Positions 48,116 through 57,048 of a stretch of 59,317 bases of DNA are shown here, piece by piece. The position numbers and the translations under genes were made by a program. The stretch lies in assembly GCA_003566155.1 (NCBI GenBank), contig PXEP01000024.1, positions 1 through 59,317 of the forward strand. The letters are read 5' to 3'. The notes under the pieces were generated by a model. The model ran no database searches. It saw nothing but the letters and a program-made list of their open reading frames with translations, and was not told the origin of the DNA. The stretch comes from Candidatus Acetothermia bacterium. GTDB lineage: Bacteria > Bipolaricaulota > Bipolaricaulia > Bipolaricaulales > Bipolaricaulaceae. The stretch's first letter is position 1. Every line of letters starts with the position of its first letter.

Positions 48116-50496
48116 GAGAGCGGCTGGGAAGTCTTGTCACCCGAAAGCCCATCTGGGTGCTGGCTGCCGTGATGGCGGTTACCGTGGTGTTCGCAGCGTT
48201 CCTGCCGCACCTTGGTTTTCAAGCTGATTACTCTCTGATGCTTCCCCAGGATGATCCGGTGGTAGAGCAGTACGACCGCGCTCTGGATAAGTTCGGTGCG
48301 CAGTCCGTCTTCATGTTGGCAATGGCGGCCCCGGAGGGCGGGTCGATCTTCGAGCTTGGCTCTTTGCAGAAGCTGTACGCGGTTACCGACGAGCTGGAAC
48401 CTCTGGAGGCACGCGGTTGGGTGGAGAAGATCGTCTCCCCGGCGACCATCGACGTGATCGAAGGTCGAGAGGGCGAGATCGTCGTGGACAAAGTGCTCCC
48501 GCATCCGCCGGAGACAGCAGATGATGCGGACAGGTTTCGCGAACGGGTGTTGGCTGAGCGGCAGTTGCGCGACAGCCTGGTCCGTGCGGATGGCTCCGCC
48601 GCGTTGGTGGTATTGCGTGTGCACCCCGATTACGAAGATCGGGAGGACATCCTGGCGGAGATCCAAGCTACCCTGGTCGATATCACCGCGCGCTACGAAG
48701 GACCGGAGCGGTTCTATGTGAGCGGTGACGCCCCGATGCTCGTACACGCCAACCGGTACATGCGGCAGGATCTGACGCTGCTGTTTCCGGTCGTGGTCGT
48801 GGTCGTGTCCGGTGTGCTGTTGGCCAGTTTCCGCTTGTGGCGGGGGCTGCTTCTGCCGCTGGCGGTGGTGTTGCTGGCGGTGGTGTGGACGTTAGGGTTG
48901 ATGGCGATCACGGGTACCGAACTGACGATCATTTCAACCTTTCTGCCCGTACTCCTGGTGACGGTGGGGTCGGCGTATGGCATCCACGTGCTGAACGCGT
49001 ACCTCCTGCGGGCCCGCCAGGGGGGGACGCGCAGGCAAGTGGTGCAGGACGTATTCAATGACATGCTAAATCCGGTGTTCGTCACGGCGTTCACCACCGC
49101 CGCTGGGTTCCTCACTCTGCTCAGTTCTTTCCTGATCCCGAGCAGGGAGTTTGGCGTGTTCTCCGCATTCGGGGTCTTCGTCGCATTTGCGTTGACGATG
49201 ACGCTGGTACCGGCGCTTCTCGTCTTGCTTCCGCTACCCCCGGCGCGACAACGGCGTGGGCGGGGGCGATTCGATGCCTTTGCGGAGGGGATCTCCGGCG
49301 CACTGGCTCGCCACCCGCGGCGGACCTTGATCATCGCGGCGGGCGCGCTGGCCGGATTGTTGGTCGGGGTTCCCTTGCTTCAAGTCGAGTCAGACTTTTC
49401 CAAATATTTCCATGACGACTCGCCGTTCATCCAGGGGCAGAACTTCGTGGAGGAGAAGTTCGGCGGCTCGCAAGAGCTGCGTGTGGTCATCGAGACCGAC
49501 CGGCGGGATGCCTTCTACGAGCCGGAGGCGCTGACGTTCTTGGAGCGCTTGCAGAACCTATTGGAGCAGCGGGACGAAGTAGGTGATACGTCGTCCGTAG
49601 CCGATCTCGTGAAGGAAGTGCACTATACGTTCCGCGGTGAAGATCCAGATTTTTACCGGGTTCCGGACAGCTCGCGGGCTGCGGCACAGCTTATGCTGCT
49701 TTATGACATGGGCGGCGGAGGCGAACTCCGTTCTTTGGTGACGCGGAACTACCGAAGTGCCCAGGTGTCGGCCCGGGTGCGCTCGGTGGGCATGGCCGGA
49801 TTTGTGGAGCTGCAGTCAGCCGTCGAGGGTTTCTTGGACGCCGAGCGCCCCGCGCTTGCAGAAGCGCTCGACACGGAGGTGTACACGTACGTGACCGGCT
49901 CGCCGAGCATCTTTGTGCAGATCTCGCGCAGGATCGTCCAGTCGCAGATCGTAAGCTTGGGGACCAGCCTGGGGGCCGTGTTGGTGATCATAGCGCTGAT
50001 CATGCAGTCACTGATTGCCGGGCTGTGCGCACTGATCCCGTTGGTGGTGGCCATCGCGGGGAACTTCGGGATCATGGGGTACGCAGGCGCGTACCTGGAT
50101 ATGGCCACGGTGATGATCGCCAGTCTGACCGTGGGCATTGGTGTGGATTACGCCGTCCATTTCCTCACGCGCTATCGCAGGGCGCGTAGCGGGGGCGAAT
50201 CGCACCGGGCCGCGTTGACCACCACCTACCGTACCGCCGGGCGAGCGATCCTCATCAACGCCGTCACCCTTACGACCGGGTTTCTGGTGATGCTGCTGTC
50301 GAGTTTTGGTGCGTTGACCGCCTTTGGCTGGCTGATTACCCTGACCATGGTGACCAGCGTGCTGGGGGCACTGTTCGTGCTGCCAGCCGTACTAGGAAGA
50401 GTACCGCTTGTGGCGTTGCTCTCCCCTATTCCATTCATCCGGACCGGTAGGTCCGTGGAAGATACGCAGGAGGACAACAATGAAGTGCATAGTTAG
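48112..50496 (+). CDS. MMPL/RND-family transporter
   Basis: A 794-residue, twelve-helix transporter of the RND superfamily. The two halves each have a helix, a large periplasmic domain and a five-helix bundle; sterol-sensing-like GSAYGIHVLNAYLLRARQGG and the second-half GIGVDYAVHFLTRYRRARSGG with the proton-relay Asp are clear. Relatives (HpnN, MmpL) move lipids or lipid-like molecules outward, driven by the proton gradient. It overlaps the next gene by 17 bases; the following LolA-like protein is its usual neighbour. Confidence 0.92.
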   Translation: MRERLGSLVTRKPIWVLAAVMAVTVVFAAFLPHLGFQADYSLMLPQDDPVVEQYDRALDKFGAQSVFMLAMAAPEGGSIFELGSLQKLYAVTDELEPLEARGWVEKIVSPATIDVIEGREGEIVVDKVLPHPPETADDADRFRERVLAERQLRDSLVRADGSAALVVLRVHPDYEDREDILAEIQATLVDITARYEGPERFYVSGDAPMLVHANRYMRQDLTLLFPVVVVVVSGVLLASFRLWRGLLLPLAVVLLAVVWTLGLMAITGTELTIISTFLPVLLVTVGSAYGIHVLNAYLLRARQGGTRRQVVQDVFNDMLNPVFVTAFTTAAGFLTLLSSFLIPSREFGVFSAFGVFVAFALTMTLVPALLVLLPLPPARQRRGRGRFDAFAEGISGALARHPRRTLIIAAGALAGLLVGVPLLQVESDFSKYFHDDSPFIQGQNFVEEKFGGSQELRVVIETDRRDAFYEPEALTFLERLQNLLEQRDEVGDTSSVADLVKEVHYTFRGEDPDFYRVPDSSRAAAQLMLLYDMGGGGELRSLVTRNYRSAQVSARVRSVGMAGFVELQSAVEGFLDAERPALAEALDTEVYTYVTGSPSIFVQISRRIVQSQIVSLGTSLGAVLVIIALIMQSLIAGLCALIPLVVAIAGNFGIMGYAGAYLDMATVMIASLTVGIGVDYAVHFLTRYRRARSGGESHRAALTTTYRTAGRAILINAVTLTTGFLVMLLSSFGALTAFGWLITLTMVTSVLGALFVLPAVLGRVPLVALLSPIPFIRTGRSVEDTQEDNNEVHS

Positions 50497-51277
50497 CTGC
50501 GCAGTGTTGGTTGGAGCCGTATTGGCTTTGTCGGTGAGCGGCTTGGCGCTGACCGCCGACGAGATACTTGAGCGGGTAGAGGACCAGGGTTTGCTCGGCA
50601 TTGGCGTGGGCGACTTTCAGGGCGAGTTCACCCTGAAGCTCGAAGAGCCCAATGAGGAACCCCAAGAGTACCGCTTCCGGGTATGGAGCCGCGAAGAGCA
50701 AGACGGAACGGTGAAGACAAACCTGTTGTACATGGCCCCGCCCCTTGTTGAGGGAACGATGTTCTTGTTCCACTCGGAGCCGGGGAAGGATCCGCGCATG
50801 TGGCTTATGTTGCCCGAGCTGCACATGGTGAAGGAACTCATGGGGGACGCGGCAGAGGACGAGTTCGTCGCCGGCACGGGGATAAGCTACGAAGAAATCG
50901 CCGAGGGGTTTGCCTACCGCAATGGTTATCGGAGTGAACTGGTCGACGAGGTAACGCTCGACGATGTGCTCTGCTGGAAGATCAAGGTCATCCCCGAGGA
51001 CCTGGAAGTCGAGGAGTGGCATTCGATTTTCCTCTGGGTACACCGTGAAGAGTACGTGGTGATGCGGGCGGACTTCATCGACGAGGATGGTGAAGTGGCC
51101 CGGCGCATGCTAGCAAGAGAGCTAGACGAGGACGACATCGGCGTCTTCCCTCGTCTTGTGCAGATGGAGGATCTCCGCGACGGTACGTTCACCGAGATCA
51201 GGATCCACCAGCGGTCCAAGGAGGAAGTGGCCGAAGACTATTTCAAGGCTGACCGCCTGCTGGAGCTCGAGATCTAG
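50480..51277 (+). CDS. Outer-membrane lipoprotein-sorting (LolA-like) protein
   Basis: A 265-residue secreted protein with a signal peptide (MKCIVSCAVLVGAVLALSVSGLA) and a half-barrel LolA/LppX-like fold: TADEILERVED, FLFHSEPGKDPRMWLMLPELHMVKEL, YRSELVDEVTLDDVLCWKIKVIPE. Such proteins carry hydrophobic ligands across the periplasm and are regularly encoded beside MMPL transporters. The pair suggests lipid export to an outer membrane and thus a diderm cell. CAGGAGGA precedes ATG 50480. Confidence 0.88.
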   Translation: MKCIVSCAVLVGAVLALSVSGLALTADEILERVEDQGLLGIGVGDFQGEFTLKLEEPNEEPQEYRFRVWSREEQDGTVKTNLLYMAPPLVEGTMFLFHSEPGKDPRMWLMLPELHMVKELMGDAAEDEFVAGTGISYEEIAEGFAYRNGYRSELVDEVTLDDVLCWKIKVIPEDLEVEEWHSIFLWVHREEYVVMRADFIDEDGEVARRMLARELDEDDIGVFPRLVQMEDLRDGTFTEIRIHQRSKEEVAEDYFKADRLLELEI

Positions 51278-51278
51278 A

Positions 51279-51292
51279 CGGCCCAAGGGCCG
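51279..51292 (+). terminator. Short G+C hairpin after the LolA-like gene
   Basis: CGGCCC and GGGCCG (51279-51284, 51287-51292) are perfect inverted copies two bases apart, two bases behind the stop codon region and between convergent genes. The following T content is low, so termination is only possible. Confidence 0.35.
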
Positions 51293-51318
51293 AGCGTATT
51301 CCTGGCTAGGGCTTGCCG

Positions 51319-52143
51319 TCAGGTGCTATGGCGCAGCGCTGCCCGTGCCACAGGTGCTCGCTCGTCATCGGCGAGCCACCGTTCGAGCCTGGCCACAGCA
51401 ATGCGGGGAGCGTGCGTTGTCAAGGACGTGAGGGCAGCGGTCACGGCTGCCCTCACGTATGGGCGGTCGTCCAGAGCCAGCTTGCGAAGAACGATCAAGG
51501 CCTTGCCCGCCACCCTACCCACGGCAGGCCCGGACAGAGTCATGGCCACATTCCACAGTACCTGTTCATTGTGGGAAGTGGACCACTGGGCCAGATGCTC
51601 CACGGTATCGTCGGGCAATGAGTCCAGGTACACGCGCGCCAACACGCCGGGTCCGAGACTCCGTCTTACCTGCGGGCAGCGGTCAGACAGCAGCGGGGCT
51701 AGCGTACGCAGCAAAGGCTCGGCCCAGCTGAAGTTGCCTGTAGAAGCCGGCTGGGCAGTCGCTTCCACCGCTGCCCTGCGTACGCTCGGCGATGGATCGG
51801 TTGCCCAAGATTGGACTACGGGCAGGAGCTCCGCGAACCGCTCTGTGAGCTGAAGGCCCAAAGCCTGCGCTGCTGCAGCACGGACTCTGCTCTCTTCATG
51901 GGTAGCGAGCGTGTGTAGTCTGGCGCCTATCGTCTCAGCCTCTTCGGATGTCCGGGCAAGCACCGCTGCGGCCGCCCGGGCTCCGTGGGAGCTGTGCGCC
52001 AGCAGACTGTCCGCCCAACGCAGTGCCCCGTCCTGAGCCATAGCCTTGACCGCTGCGCGACTCTGCGCGCCGCCCGCGCTCCATAAACGGAGCACCGCCT
52101 CGATATCACCATCCCGCACTGCACCATGCATCTTGTCTGCCAC
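51319..52143 (-). CDS. HEAT-repeat protein
   Basis: A 274-residue, all-helical protein of Ala/Leu/Arg-rich repeats (ESRVRAAAAQALGLQL, DPSPSVRRAAVEATAQ, DRPYVRAAVTAALTSL), giving a curved HEAT-like scaffold like that of DNA-alkylation-repair AlkD relatives; the AlkD catalytic residues cannot be identified by eye. GTG 52143 is the first start; ATG 52131 is an alternative. It is 69 bases behind tsaD on the same strand. Confidence 0.7.
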   Translation of the reverse strand: MADKMHGAVRDGDIEAVLRLWSAGGAQSRAAVKAMAQDGALRWADSLLAHSSHGARAAAAVLARTSEEAETIGARLHTLATHEESRVRAAAAQALGLQLTERFAELLPVVQSWATDPSPSVRRAAVEATAQPASTGNFSWAEPLLRTLAPLLSDRCPQVRRSLGPGVLARVYLDSLPDDTVEHLAQWSTSHNEQVLWNVAMTLSGPAVGRVAGKALIVLRKLALDDRPYVRAAVTAALTSLTTHAPRIAVARLERWLADDERAPVARAALRHST

Positions 52144-52212
52144 GCTCCAGAATAGCCGTACAGTTGCTGCACTGTCAACAGACCATGTGGGTGCGTCTGT
52201 GCCATGGGCGAT

Positions 52213-53208
52213 TCAGTCACGCAAGGTGAGTCCGGCTTCCGGGCGCAGTCTCAGCGTGTCCCCTTGACCTTCGGACTGTAGCCGATGGTAGCCGTAGGCT
52301 GCCACCATGGCTGCATTGTCAGTACATAGCGCTACAGGAGGGAAATGAACTTGCACTTCTCGTTCAGCAGCTTGTCGGGTGAACGCTTCACGCAGTCTGC
52401 TGTTGGCGGCTACACCCCCTACCACTGCGATATGCTCTAGGTCGACCATCCGGGCCGCACGGAAGGCTTTCACGGTCAGGACCTCCACTACTGCCTCCAA
52501 GTACGACGCGCACAGGTCCTCCAGACTGAAGCTCGAATGCTCCCGCAGCCAATACACTGCAGCTGTCTTGAGGCCGGCAAAGCTCATGTCCAACCCCGTA
52601 TCTAGAAGCGGGCGGGGGAGGGATACTGCGGCGGGGTTGCCTGCGGCCGCCAGCGCATCGATTCTTGGGCCCGCCGGGTACCCAAGCCCTACCTGTCGAC
52701 CGAACTTGTCCAGGGCCTCGCCGGCTGCATCATCGCGCGTTGCTCCAATAACCCTGAACGCGTCCCAGCTTGCCACATGGACGAGCGAGGTGTGCCCTCC
52801 AGAGACGATCAGGCCCAGAAACGGGGGTTCAATCTCGGGGTAGGCTAGCCAATGGGCGAACAAGTGTGCGGCGAGGTGGTTCACCCCTAACAACGGCACA
52901 GCACATGTCCAGCTGAGCCCCTTGGCATATGAAACACCGACCAATAGTGGTCCGATGAGCCCCGGGCCGCAGGTGACGGCAACAGCCCCGATATCGGACC
53001 AGTCGATCTGCGCTGTATGAAGCGCCTCCTCCACCAGCGGGGGCAGCTTGCGTAGATGATCACGCGAGGCCGCTTCGGGCACTACTCCGCCGTAGGAAGC
53101 ATGTAGCTGGGCTTGAGAATAAACGAGGTTGGCCAGGATGGTGCCGTTCGGACGAACCACGGCGGCGGAGGTTTCGTCGCATGAGGTCTCAATACCCAGG
53201 ATGTTCAA
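52213..53208 (-). CDS. tsaD: tRNA threonylcarbamoyltransferase TsaD (Kae1)
   Basis: Catalytic part of t6A37 synthesis on ANN-decoding tRNAs. The 331-residue ASKHA protein starts MNILGIETSCDETSAAV, has the metal site in GVNHLAAHLFAH, LIVSGGHTSLVHV, DDAAGEALDKFGRQVGLGYPAG and VVGGVAANSRLRE. TTG 53208 is preceded by AGGAG and overlaps the hpt stop by two bases. Partners TsaB, TsaC and TsaE are not in the window. Confidence 0.95.
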   Translation of the reverse strand: MNILGIETSCDETSAAVVRPNGTILANLVYSQAQLHASYGGVVPEAASRDHLRKLPPLVEEALHTAQIDWSDIGAVAVTCGPGLIGPLLVGVSYAKGLSWTCAVPLLGVNHLAAHLFAHWLAYPEIEPPFLGLIVSGGHTSLVHVASWDAFRVIGATRDDAAGEALDKFGRQVGLGYPAGPRIDALAAAGNPAAVSLPRPLLDTGLDMSFAGLKTAAVYWLREHSSFSLEDLCASYLEAVVEVLTVKAFRAARMVDLEHIAVVGGVAANSRLREAFTRQAAEREVQVHFPPVALCTDNAAMVAAYGYHRLQSEGQGDTLRLRPEAGLTLRD

Positions 53209-53780
53209 CGGATCTCCTGTTGCACGTACTTGGCACGCAACGCGCCGATGTACGGCAGGTTACGAAGGAGTTCGCGATAGTCCAGCCCGTAGCCAACCAC
53301 AAACCATGGATCTTCAAGTTCGAAGCCTACATAGTGAACCGCCACGTCGACCTCCCGCCGCTGGGGCTTGTCCAGCAGTGTGCACACCTTGATCGAGGCG
53401 GGCTCGCGGGCCAGAAGGCGGCGGGTGATATGCTGCAGTGTATGGCCGGTATCGACAATATCCTCAACGATGAGCAGATGACGGCCGGCGAGGGGTCGGT
53501 CCAGATCTTTCAGCACCCGGACCTCGCCGGGGATTGTCCCGTGTTCATAGCTCGATACGGAGATGAAATCATATTCCAACGGTACATCGATCGCACGAAT
53601 CAAGTCGGCCATGAACGGAAGTGCCCCTTTGAGCAATCCCACTACAAGGAGAGGGGGCTGTGAAGAGGCGCCTGAGGGGCCGTGGTAGGTGGAGGAGATC
53701 TCAGCTCCCAACTTTCGTACACGCCGCTCTATGTCCTCTGCGGAAAACAACACGCGTTCAATCATATCGCTTACGTTCAT
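53205..53780 (-). CDS. hpt: Hypoxanthine(-guanine) phosphoribosyltransferase
   Basis: Salvages hypoxanthine/guanine to IMP/GMP with PRPP. The 191-residue protein has LLVVGLLKGALPFMADL, VSSYEHGT, the PRPP loop LLIVEDIVDTGHTL and VCTLLDKPQRR followed by YVGFELEDPWFVVGYGLDY, as in bacterial HPRT. ATG 53780 has CGAGGGA directly before it; the longer frame runs through the hairpin upstream. It may complement the purine-related cluster upstream and the phosphorylase at 20941. Confidence 0.94.
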   Translation of the reverse strand: MNVSDMIERVLFSAEDIERRVRKLGAEISSTYHGPSGASSQPPLLVVGLLKGALPFMADLIRAIDVPLEYDFISVSSYEHGTIPGEVRVLKDLDRPLAGRHLLIVEDIVDTGHTLQHITRRLLAREPASIKVCTLLDKPQRREVDVAVHYVGFELEDPWFVVGYGLDYRELLRNLPYIGALRAKYVQQEIR

Positions 53781-53801
53781 TCCCTCGCTCCTCGGAAGTG
53801 G

Positions 53802-53837
53802 GGATGCTCCACACCGACAACTCCGGGCGGAGCATCC
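53802..53837 (-). promoter_or_regulatory. Leader hairpin before hpt
   Basis: GGATGCTCC (53802-53810) and GGAGCATCC (53829-53837) are perfect inverted copies with an 18-base loop, ending 21 bases before the hpt ATG on the minus strand. It could attenuate hpt, bind a purine-sensing regulator or just end the upstream transcript; no T tract follows. Confidence 0.4.
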
Positions 53838-53883
53838 GGGCAGCTCAATGCTAACCTTAGAAGATATTCCTTCTGACCGCATG

Positions 53884-53897
53884 CCGCCACCTGGCGG
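53884..53897 (-). terminator. Small inverted repeat after the FAD-subunit gene
   Basis: CCGCCA/TGGCGG with two bases between, about 20 bases behind the stop of the FAD-binding subunit. Poor T content, so a weak terminator at best. Confidence 0.25.
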
Positions 53898-53918
53898 TGC
53901 GCTCGGCAGAAACCGCGC

Positions 53919-54764
53919 TCACTGCAGGTGCTCGGCCATGTCCAGAAGCAAGGAACCGGCCACTCGGCGGCGGTAGTCGGCCGAAGCACGCACATCATCG
54001 ATGGGACAGGTCTCGTCACCCAGTTGGCGGGCAATGTCAGCAAGTGCAGGAGCGTTGAGGTCGCAGCCCACCAAGGCTTCCTCCACTCTGGCAGGACGAA
54101 GTACAGTGGGCGCTACGGACCCGAGGGCCAGCCGGGCTGCACGGATCCGGTCTCCGTCAACCCACACCAGGCTCCCCAGCGATGCGATAGCGATGACCAG
54201 TGCCCGCCGCCGGCCCACTTTGCGGAAATAGCTGAGGGGGTTCTCCCGGGGAAAGCGCACCGTGAAGGAGCGAATGAGTTCGCCCGGGTGCAGATCGGGC
54301 GAGCCGGGGCCCCGGATGAATGACTGGATAGGTACACTACGCTCTCCGTCCGGGCCAAATATGTCCACTTGCGTGTCGAGGAGATACAAGGGGATCAGTC
54401 CGTCGGCGGCCGGGGAAGCGTTGGCTGCGTTTCCCCCCAGCGTCCCCATGGCCCGTATTGCTGGTCCGCCAATGGTTGACAGAGCCTGACGGAGGATCGG
54501 GAGCCGGTCAGCTACCGTAGATTCGAAGAGTTCGGCGTGAGATACTGCAGCGCCTATCCGGGCTCCCTGTGAGTCATGCACGATTTGCTTTAGTTCTCTG
54601 ATCTGTCCGACGTATACCAATCGGTTGGGAGTCTGCCTGGCAGTGCGCACTCCCACAACAAGGTCGGTTCCGCCAGCCACAGCCTGGCCCCCGGCCGCGA
54701 GGAGTTCCACTGCCTCCTCCAAAGAACGGGGGTGTTCTACATCAAGCTGTTCCAAGTTTCGCAC
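53919..54764 (-). CDS. Molybdenum hydroxylase FAD-binding subunit (XdhB/YgfM-like)
   Basis: A 281-residue flavoprotein of the CO/xanthine dehydrogenase medium-subunit family. The FAD elements VAGGTDLVVGVRT and IGGPAIRAMGTLGGNAANASPAADGL are clear, with the C-terminal four-helix domain (SADYRRRVAGSLLLDMAEHL). It passes electrons from the iron-sulfur subunit to an acceptor. GTG 54764 has GGAGGAG five bases upstream and overlaps the mocA end by 28 bases. The molybdenum-binding subunit is absent from the window. Confidence 0.9.
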   Translation of the reverse strand: MRNLEQLDVEHPRSLEEAVELLAAGGQAVAGGTDLVVGVRTARQTPNRLVYVGQIRELKQIVHDSQGARIGAAVSHAELFESTVADRLPILRQALSTIGGPAIRAMGTLGGNAANASPAADGLIPLYLLDTQVDIFGPDGERSVPIQSFIRGPGSPDLHPGELIRSFTVRFPRENPLSYFRKVGRRRALVIAIASLGSLVWVDGDRIRAARLALGSVAPTVLRPARVEEALVGCDLNAPALADIARQLGDETCPIDDVRASADYRRRVAGSLLLDMAEHLQ

Positions 54765-55297
54765 GCAAGCTCCTCCGGTCGGTCGATATCCCACAACACA
54801 CCGGGTTGCTGTTGAGGGATGTGTTCACACTGCGCAAGCATACTGCGAGCGCCTTCGTCTCCCTGTAGGTTCTGGAGCTGGCCGCGCAAGGGGGGAGGGA
54901 TGTACACGGGGAACCCGCGCTGCCCACGGTAGCTCGGGGCCACCGGACGTTGACCGGCCCGCGAGATAACTTCCTCGCATGCCCGCTTGGGGATGCAGGG
55001 CATATCTCCTAAGAACACCAGCAACCCCCCCTTGGGGGCAACGGCCTCAGCTGCTCGCAGAGAGCTAGACATCCCCTCTTCCCATACCGGATTGACGATG
55101 ATTCGCCATCCTGTGGCAGGCACTGCTCCCCGTACTTTCTCCGCTTCCGAGCCAAGCACGAGCACACGGTGGGGCACCGACAGCTGTTGAACGAGTTGGA
55201 GCGTCCACTCAAGCAGTGGGCGCCCGCGGAAGGGCGCAAGCATCTTCGTTCTACCCATCCGCTCTCCCCCTCCAGCGGCGAGCACCACTGCTGTCAT
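54737..55297 (-). CDS. mocA: MocA-like molybdenum cofactor nucleotidyltransferase
   Basis: A 186-residue NTP-transferase: VVLAAGGGERMGRTKMLAPF, VFLGDMPCIPKRACEEVI, SYRGQRGFPVYI. MocA/YgfJ adds CMP to molybdopterin for hydroxylases, and YgfJ in E. coli sits beside ygfK and xdhD. ATG 55297 is preceded by GGAGGG at eight bases and overlaps the 2Fe-2S gene by four. Position between the hydroxylase subunits supports a dedicated cofactor role. Confidence 0.85.
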   Translation of the reverse strand: MTAVVLAAGGGERMGRTKMLAPFRGRPLLEWTLQLVQQLSVPHRVLVLGSEAEKVRGAVPATGWRIIVNPVWEEGMSSSLRAAEAVAPKGGLLVFLGDMPCIPKRACEEVISRAGQRPVAPSYRGQRGFPVYIPPPLRGQLQNLQGDEGARSMLAQCEHIPQQQPGVLWDIDRPEELACETWNSLM

Positions 55298-55761
55298 ATG
55301 CGTTGCCCTCCGCGGGAGACGCTCAGGACAGCTTCCACCACCTGGTCGTAGCCCGTGCACCGGCACAAGTTACCTGCCAGGTAGTCCCGTACCGTCTGCC
55401 GGCTGGGCTGAGGGTGGCGCTGCAACAGGGCGTAGCTTGCCATCAGCAATCCCGGCGTACAGAACCCGCACTGTACAGCACCGTGGTCTATGAATGCTTT
55501 CTGCAAAGGGTGTAGTTCGCCGGTCTGTGCAAGCCCCTCCACCGTAACCACGGAGCACCCGGGAAGCTGTGCAGCCAGCATCAGACAGGCCAGTTTCGGG
55601 CTTCCGTCGACAAGCACTGTGCATGCCCCGCACTCCCCCTCTCCGCAACCCTCCTTTGTCCCAATGAGCCCCAAATCGTCGCGCAACAGGTCCAGCAACC
55701 GTCTCCCCGGCGGGACATCGAGCACCACGGGCCGGCTGTTCAGCTCGAATGCTAGCTTCAT
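55294..55761 (-). CDS. Molybdenum hydroxylase 2Fe-2S subunit (XdhC-like)
   Basis: A 155-residue protein with two [2Fe-2S] sites: GCGEGECGACTVLVDG in the plant-ferredoxin-like N-terminal domain and VQCGFCTPG plus NLCRCTGY in the C-terminal helical domain. This is the small subunit of xanthine dehydrogenase/aldehyde oxidoreductase-type enzymes. It overlaps mocA and the threonine-synthase-like gene by ATGA each, so all are one transcript. Confidence 0.93.
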   Translation of the reverse strand: MKLAFELNSRPVVLDVPPGRRLLDLLRDDLGLIGTKEGCGEGECGACTVLVDGSPKLACLMLAAQLPGCSVVTVEGLAQTGELHPLQKAFIDHGAVQCGFCTPGLLMASYALLQRHPQPSRQTVRDYLAGNLCRCTGYDQVVEAVLSVSRGGQRI

Positions 55762-57005
55762 AGGTCAAGGTGTTCGGCCAACGCCTCGAGGTGCGGCGGG
55801 ACCACGATGGGGCCCGGGAGTCCGTCCAAGTAATCTCCGGCATCCTTCAGCCCCGAACCAGTGACCATCACGGCAACACGTGCCTGGGCAGGGATGTCTG
55901 CGCGGTCCAACAGCCTGAGTAGCCCGGCGTAGGACGCGGCTGCCGCCGGTTCGGCGAACACGCCCACCCGACGGGCGATCTCCTGTGCCGCCTCGTTGAT
56001 CTCGGCGTCGGAGACGGTGACGAAATCGCCGTCTGTCTCGGCGACACTGCGCACTGCCCTTAGCACGTCCCGCGGCCGACCGACGTTGATCGAGTCGGCG
56101 ATTGTCTGCGCCGGTTCTGTTGCGGGGAGTATGGTCTGGCCTTGCTTGTGGCGAGCAAATGCATGGGCGACTGCTGCTGCACCTTCTGCCTGCACGCCGA
56201 ACACCGCGGGTGTGCTTGCGGCCAGTTCTACCTGAACCAGCTCCCGGAACCCTTTGCACAGCCCGGAGATGAACGAGCCATCTCCCACAGGGGTGACCAC
56301 GTACTCGGGAAGCTCACCGCCCAACTGCTCCCAGAGTTCGAAGGCGGCTGTCTTCTCGCCCTCCACATTCATCGGGTTCACCGCTGCTGAGCGGTTAAAC
56401 CAGTCGTACTTGGCGCTGGCCTCCGAACACAGCTCGTAAGTTTGCTCGTAGGTGCCCCCCACCGCGAACACCAGTACCCCGAACGCCCGCAGCTGAGCAA
56501 TCTTGGGACGGGAGATCGTCTCCGGTACAAACACGAAGCCGGGCATTCCTGCCGAGGCACAGAATCCGGCCAAGGACACAGCGGCGTTGCCGGTGGATGC
56601 GCACGAGCACGAAGCCCGTCCCAGCTTTCTCGCTGCAGCCATTGCAACGGCCGTACTCCGGTCCTTGCAGGAGCCGGTAGGGTTGAGGCCATCGTCCTTG
56701 GTCCACAAGCCCCGCAATCCGAGCTCCGCGGCCAGGGTGCGGCACGAGTAAAGCGGCGTGCCTCCCGACCGCAGGCTGACGGCGTGTTCCCGCCCCATAG
56801 GGAGGAGCTCTTCGTATCGCCACAAGGAGTGCTGCTGTGTCTCGGCGAACGATTTGGGGGTCAGCCTGCGACCCAACGCCCGATAGTTATACAGAACCTC
56901 CAGCGATCCCTTGTCGGGCCCGCAATCCGGGCAGGCATAATCGAGGGACCACGGTGGAAAGAGCTGCCCGCAGTTCACGCATCGCAACTCCGTGGGTTCA
57001 CCCAT
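55758..57005 (-). CDS. Threonine synthase-like PLP enzyme
   Basis: A 415-residue fold-type II PLP enzyme with an N-terminal zinc knuckle (Cys9, Cys12, Cys25, Cys28) as in short threonine synthases, the Schiff-base Lys114 in NPTGSCKDRS (Phe is usual where Cys113 stands), TGNAAVSLAGFCASAGM and the C-terminal TGSGLKD. Threonine synthase turns O-phosphohomoserine into threonine. The position among hydroxylase subunits and ygfK, where E. coli carries the related diaminopropionate ammonia-lyase YgeX, raises the chance of a different substrate. ATG 57005 is chosen; ATG 57038 in frame is possible. Confidence 0.8.
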   Translation of the reverse strand: MGEPTELRCVNCGQLFPPWSLDYACPDCGPDKGSLEVLYNYRALGRRLTPKSFAETQQHSLWRYEELLPMGREHAVSLRSGGTPLYSCRTLAAELGLRGLWTKDDGLNPTGSCKDRSTAVAMAAARKLGRASCSCASTGNAAVSLAGFCASAGMPGFVFVPETISRPKIAQLRAFGVLVFAVGGTYEQTYELCSEASAKYDWFNRSAAVNPMNVEGEKTAAFELWEQLGGELPEYVVTPVGDGSFISGLCKGFRELVQVELAASTPAVFGVQAEGAAAVAHAFARHKQGQTILPATEPAQTIADSINVGRPRDVLRAVRSVAETDGDFVTVSDAEINEAAQEIARRVGVFAEPAAAASYAGLLRLLDRADIPAQARVAVMVTGSGLKDAGDYLDGLPGPIVVPPHLEALAEHLDL

Positions 57006-57048
57006 GCGCTGCCCTCTCACATTGCAGTCCACGGTCATGCCAGAGCAT
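56998..57048 (-). CDS. Possible 16-residue leader peptide before the threonine synthase-like gene
   Basis: ATG 57048 stands six bases behind AAGGAG (57060-57055), the best ribosome site in this gap. It opens a 16-codon frame that ends in a TGA overlapping the start of the PLP-enzyme gene in another frame. It may couple translation or be chance. Confidence 0.25.
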   Translation of the reverse strand: MLWHDRGLQCERAAHG

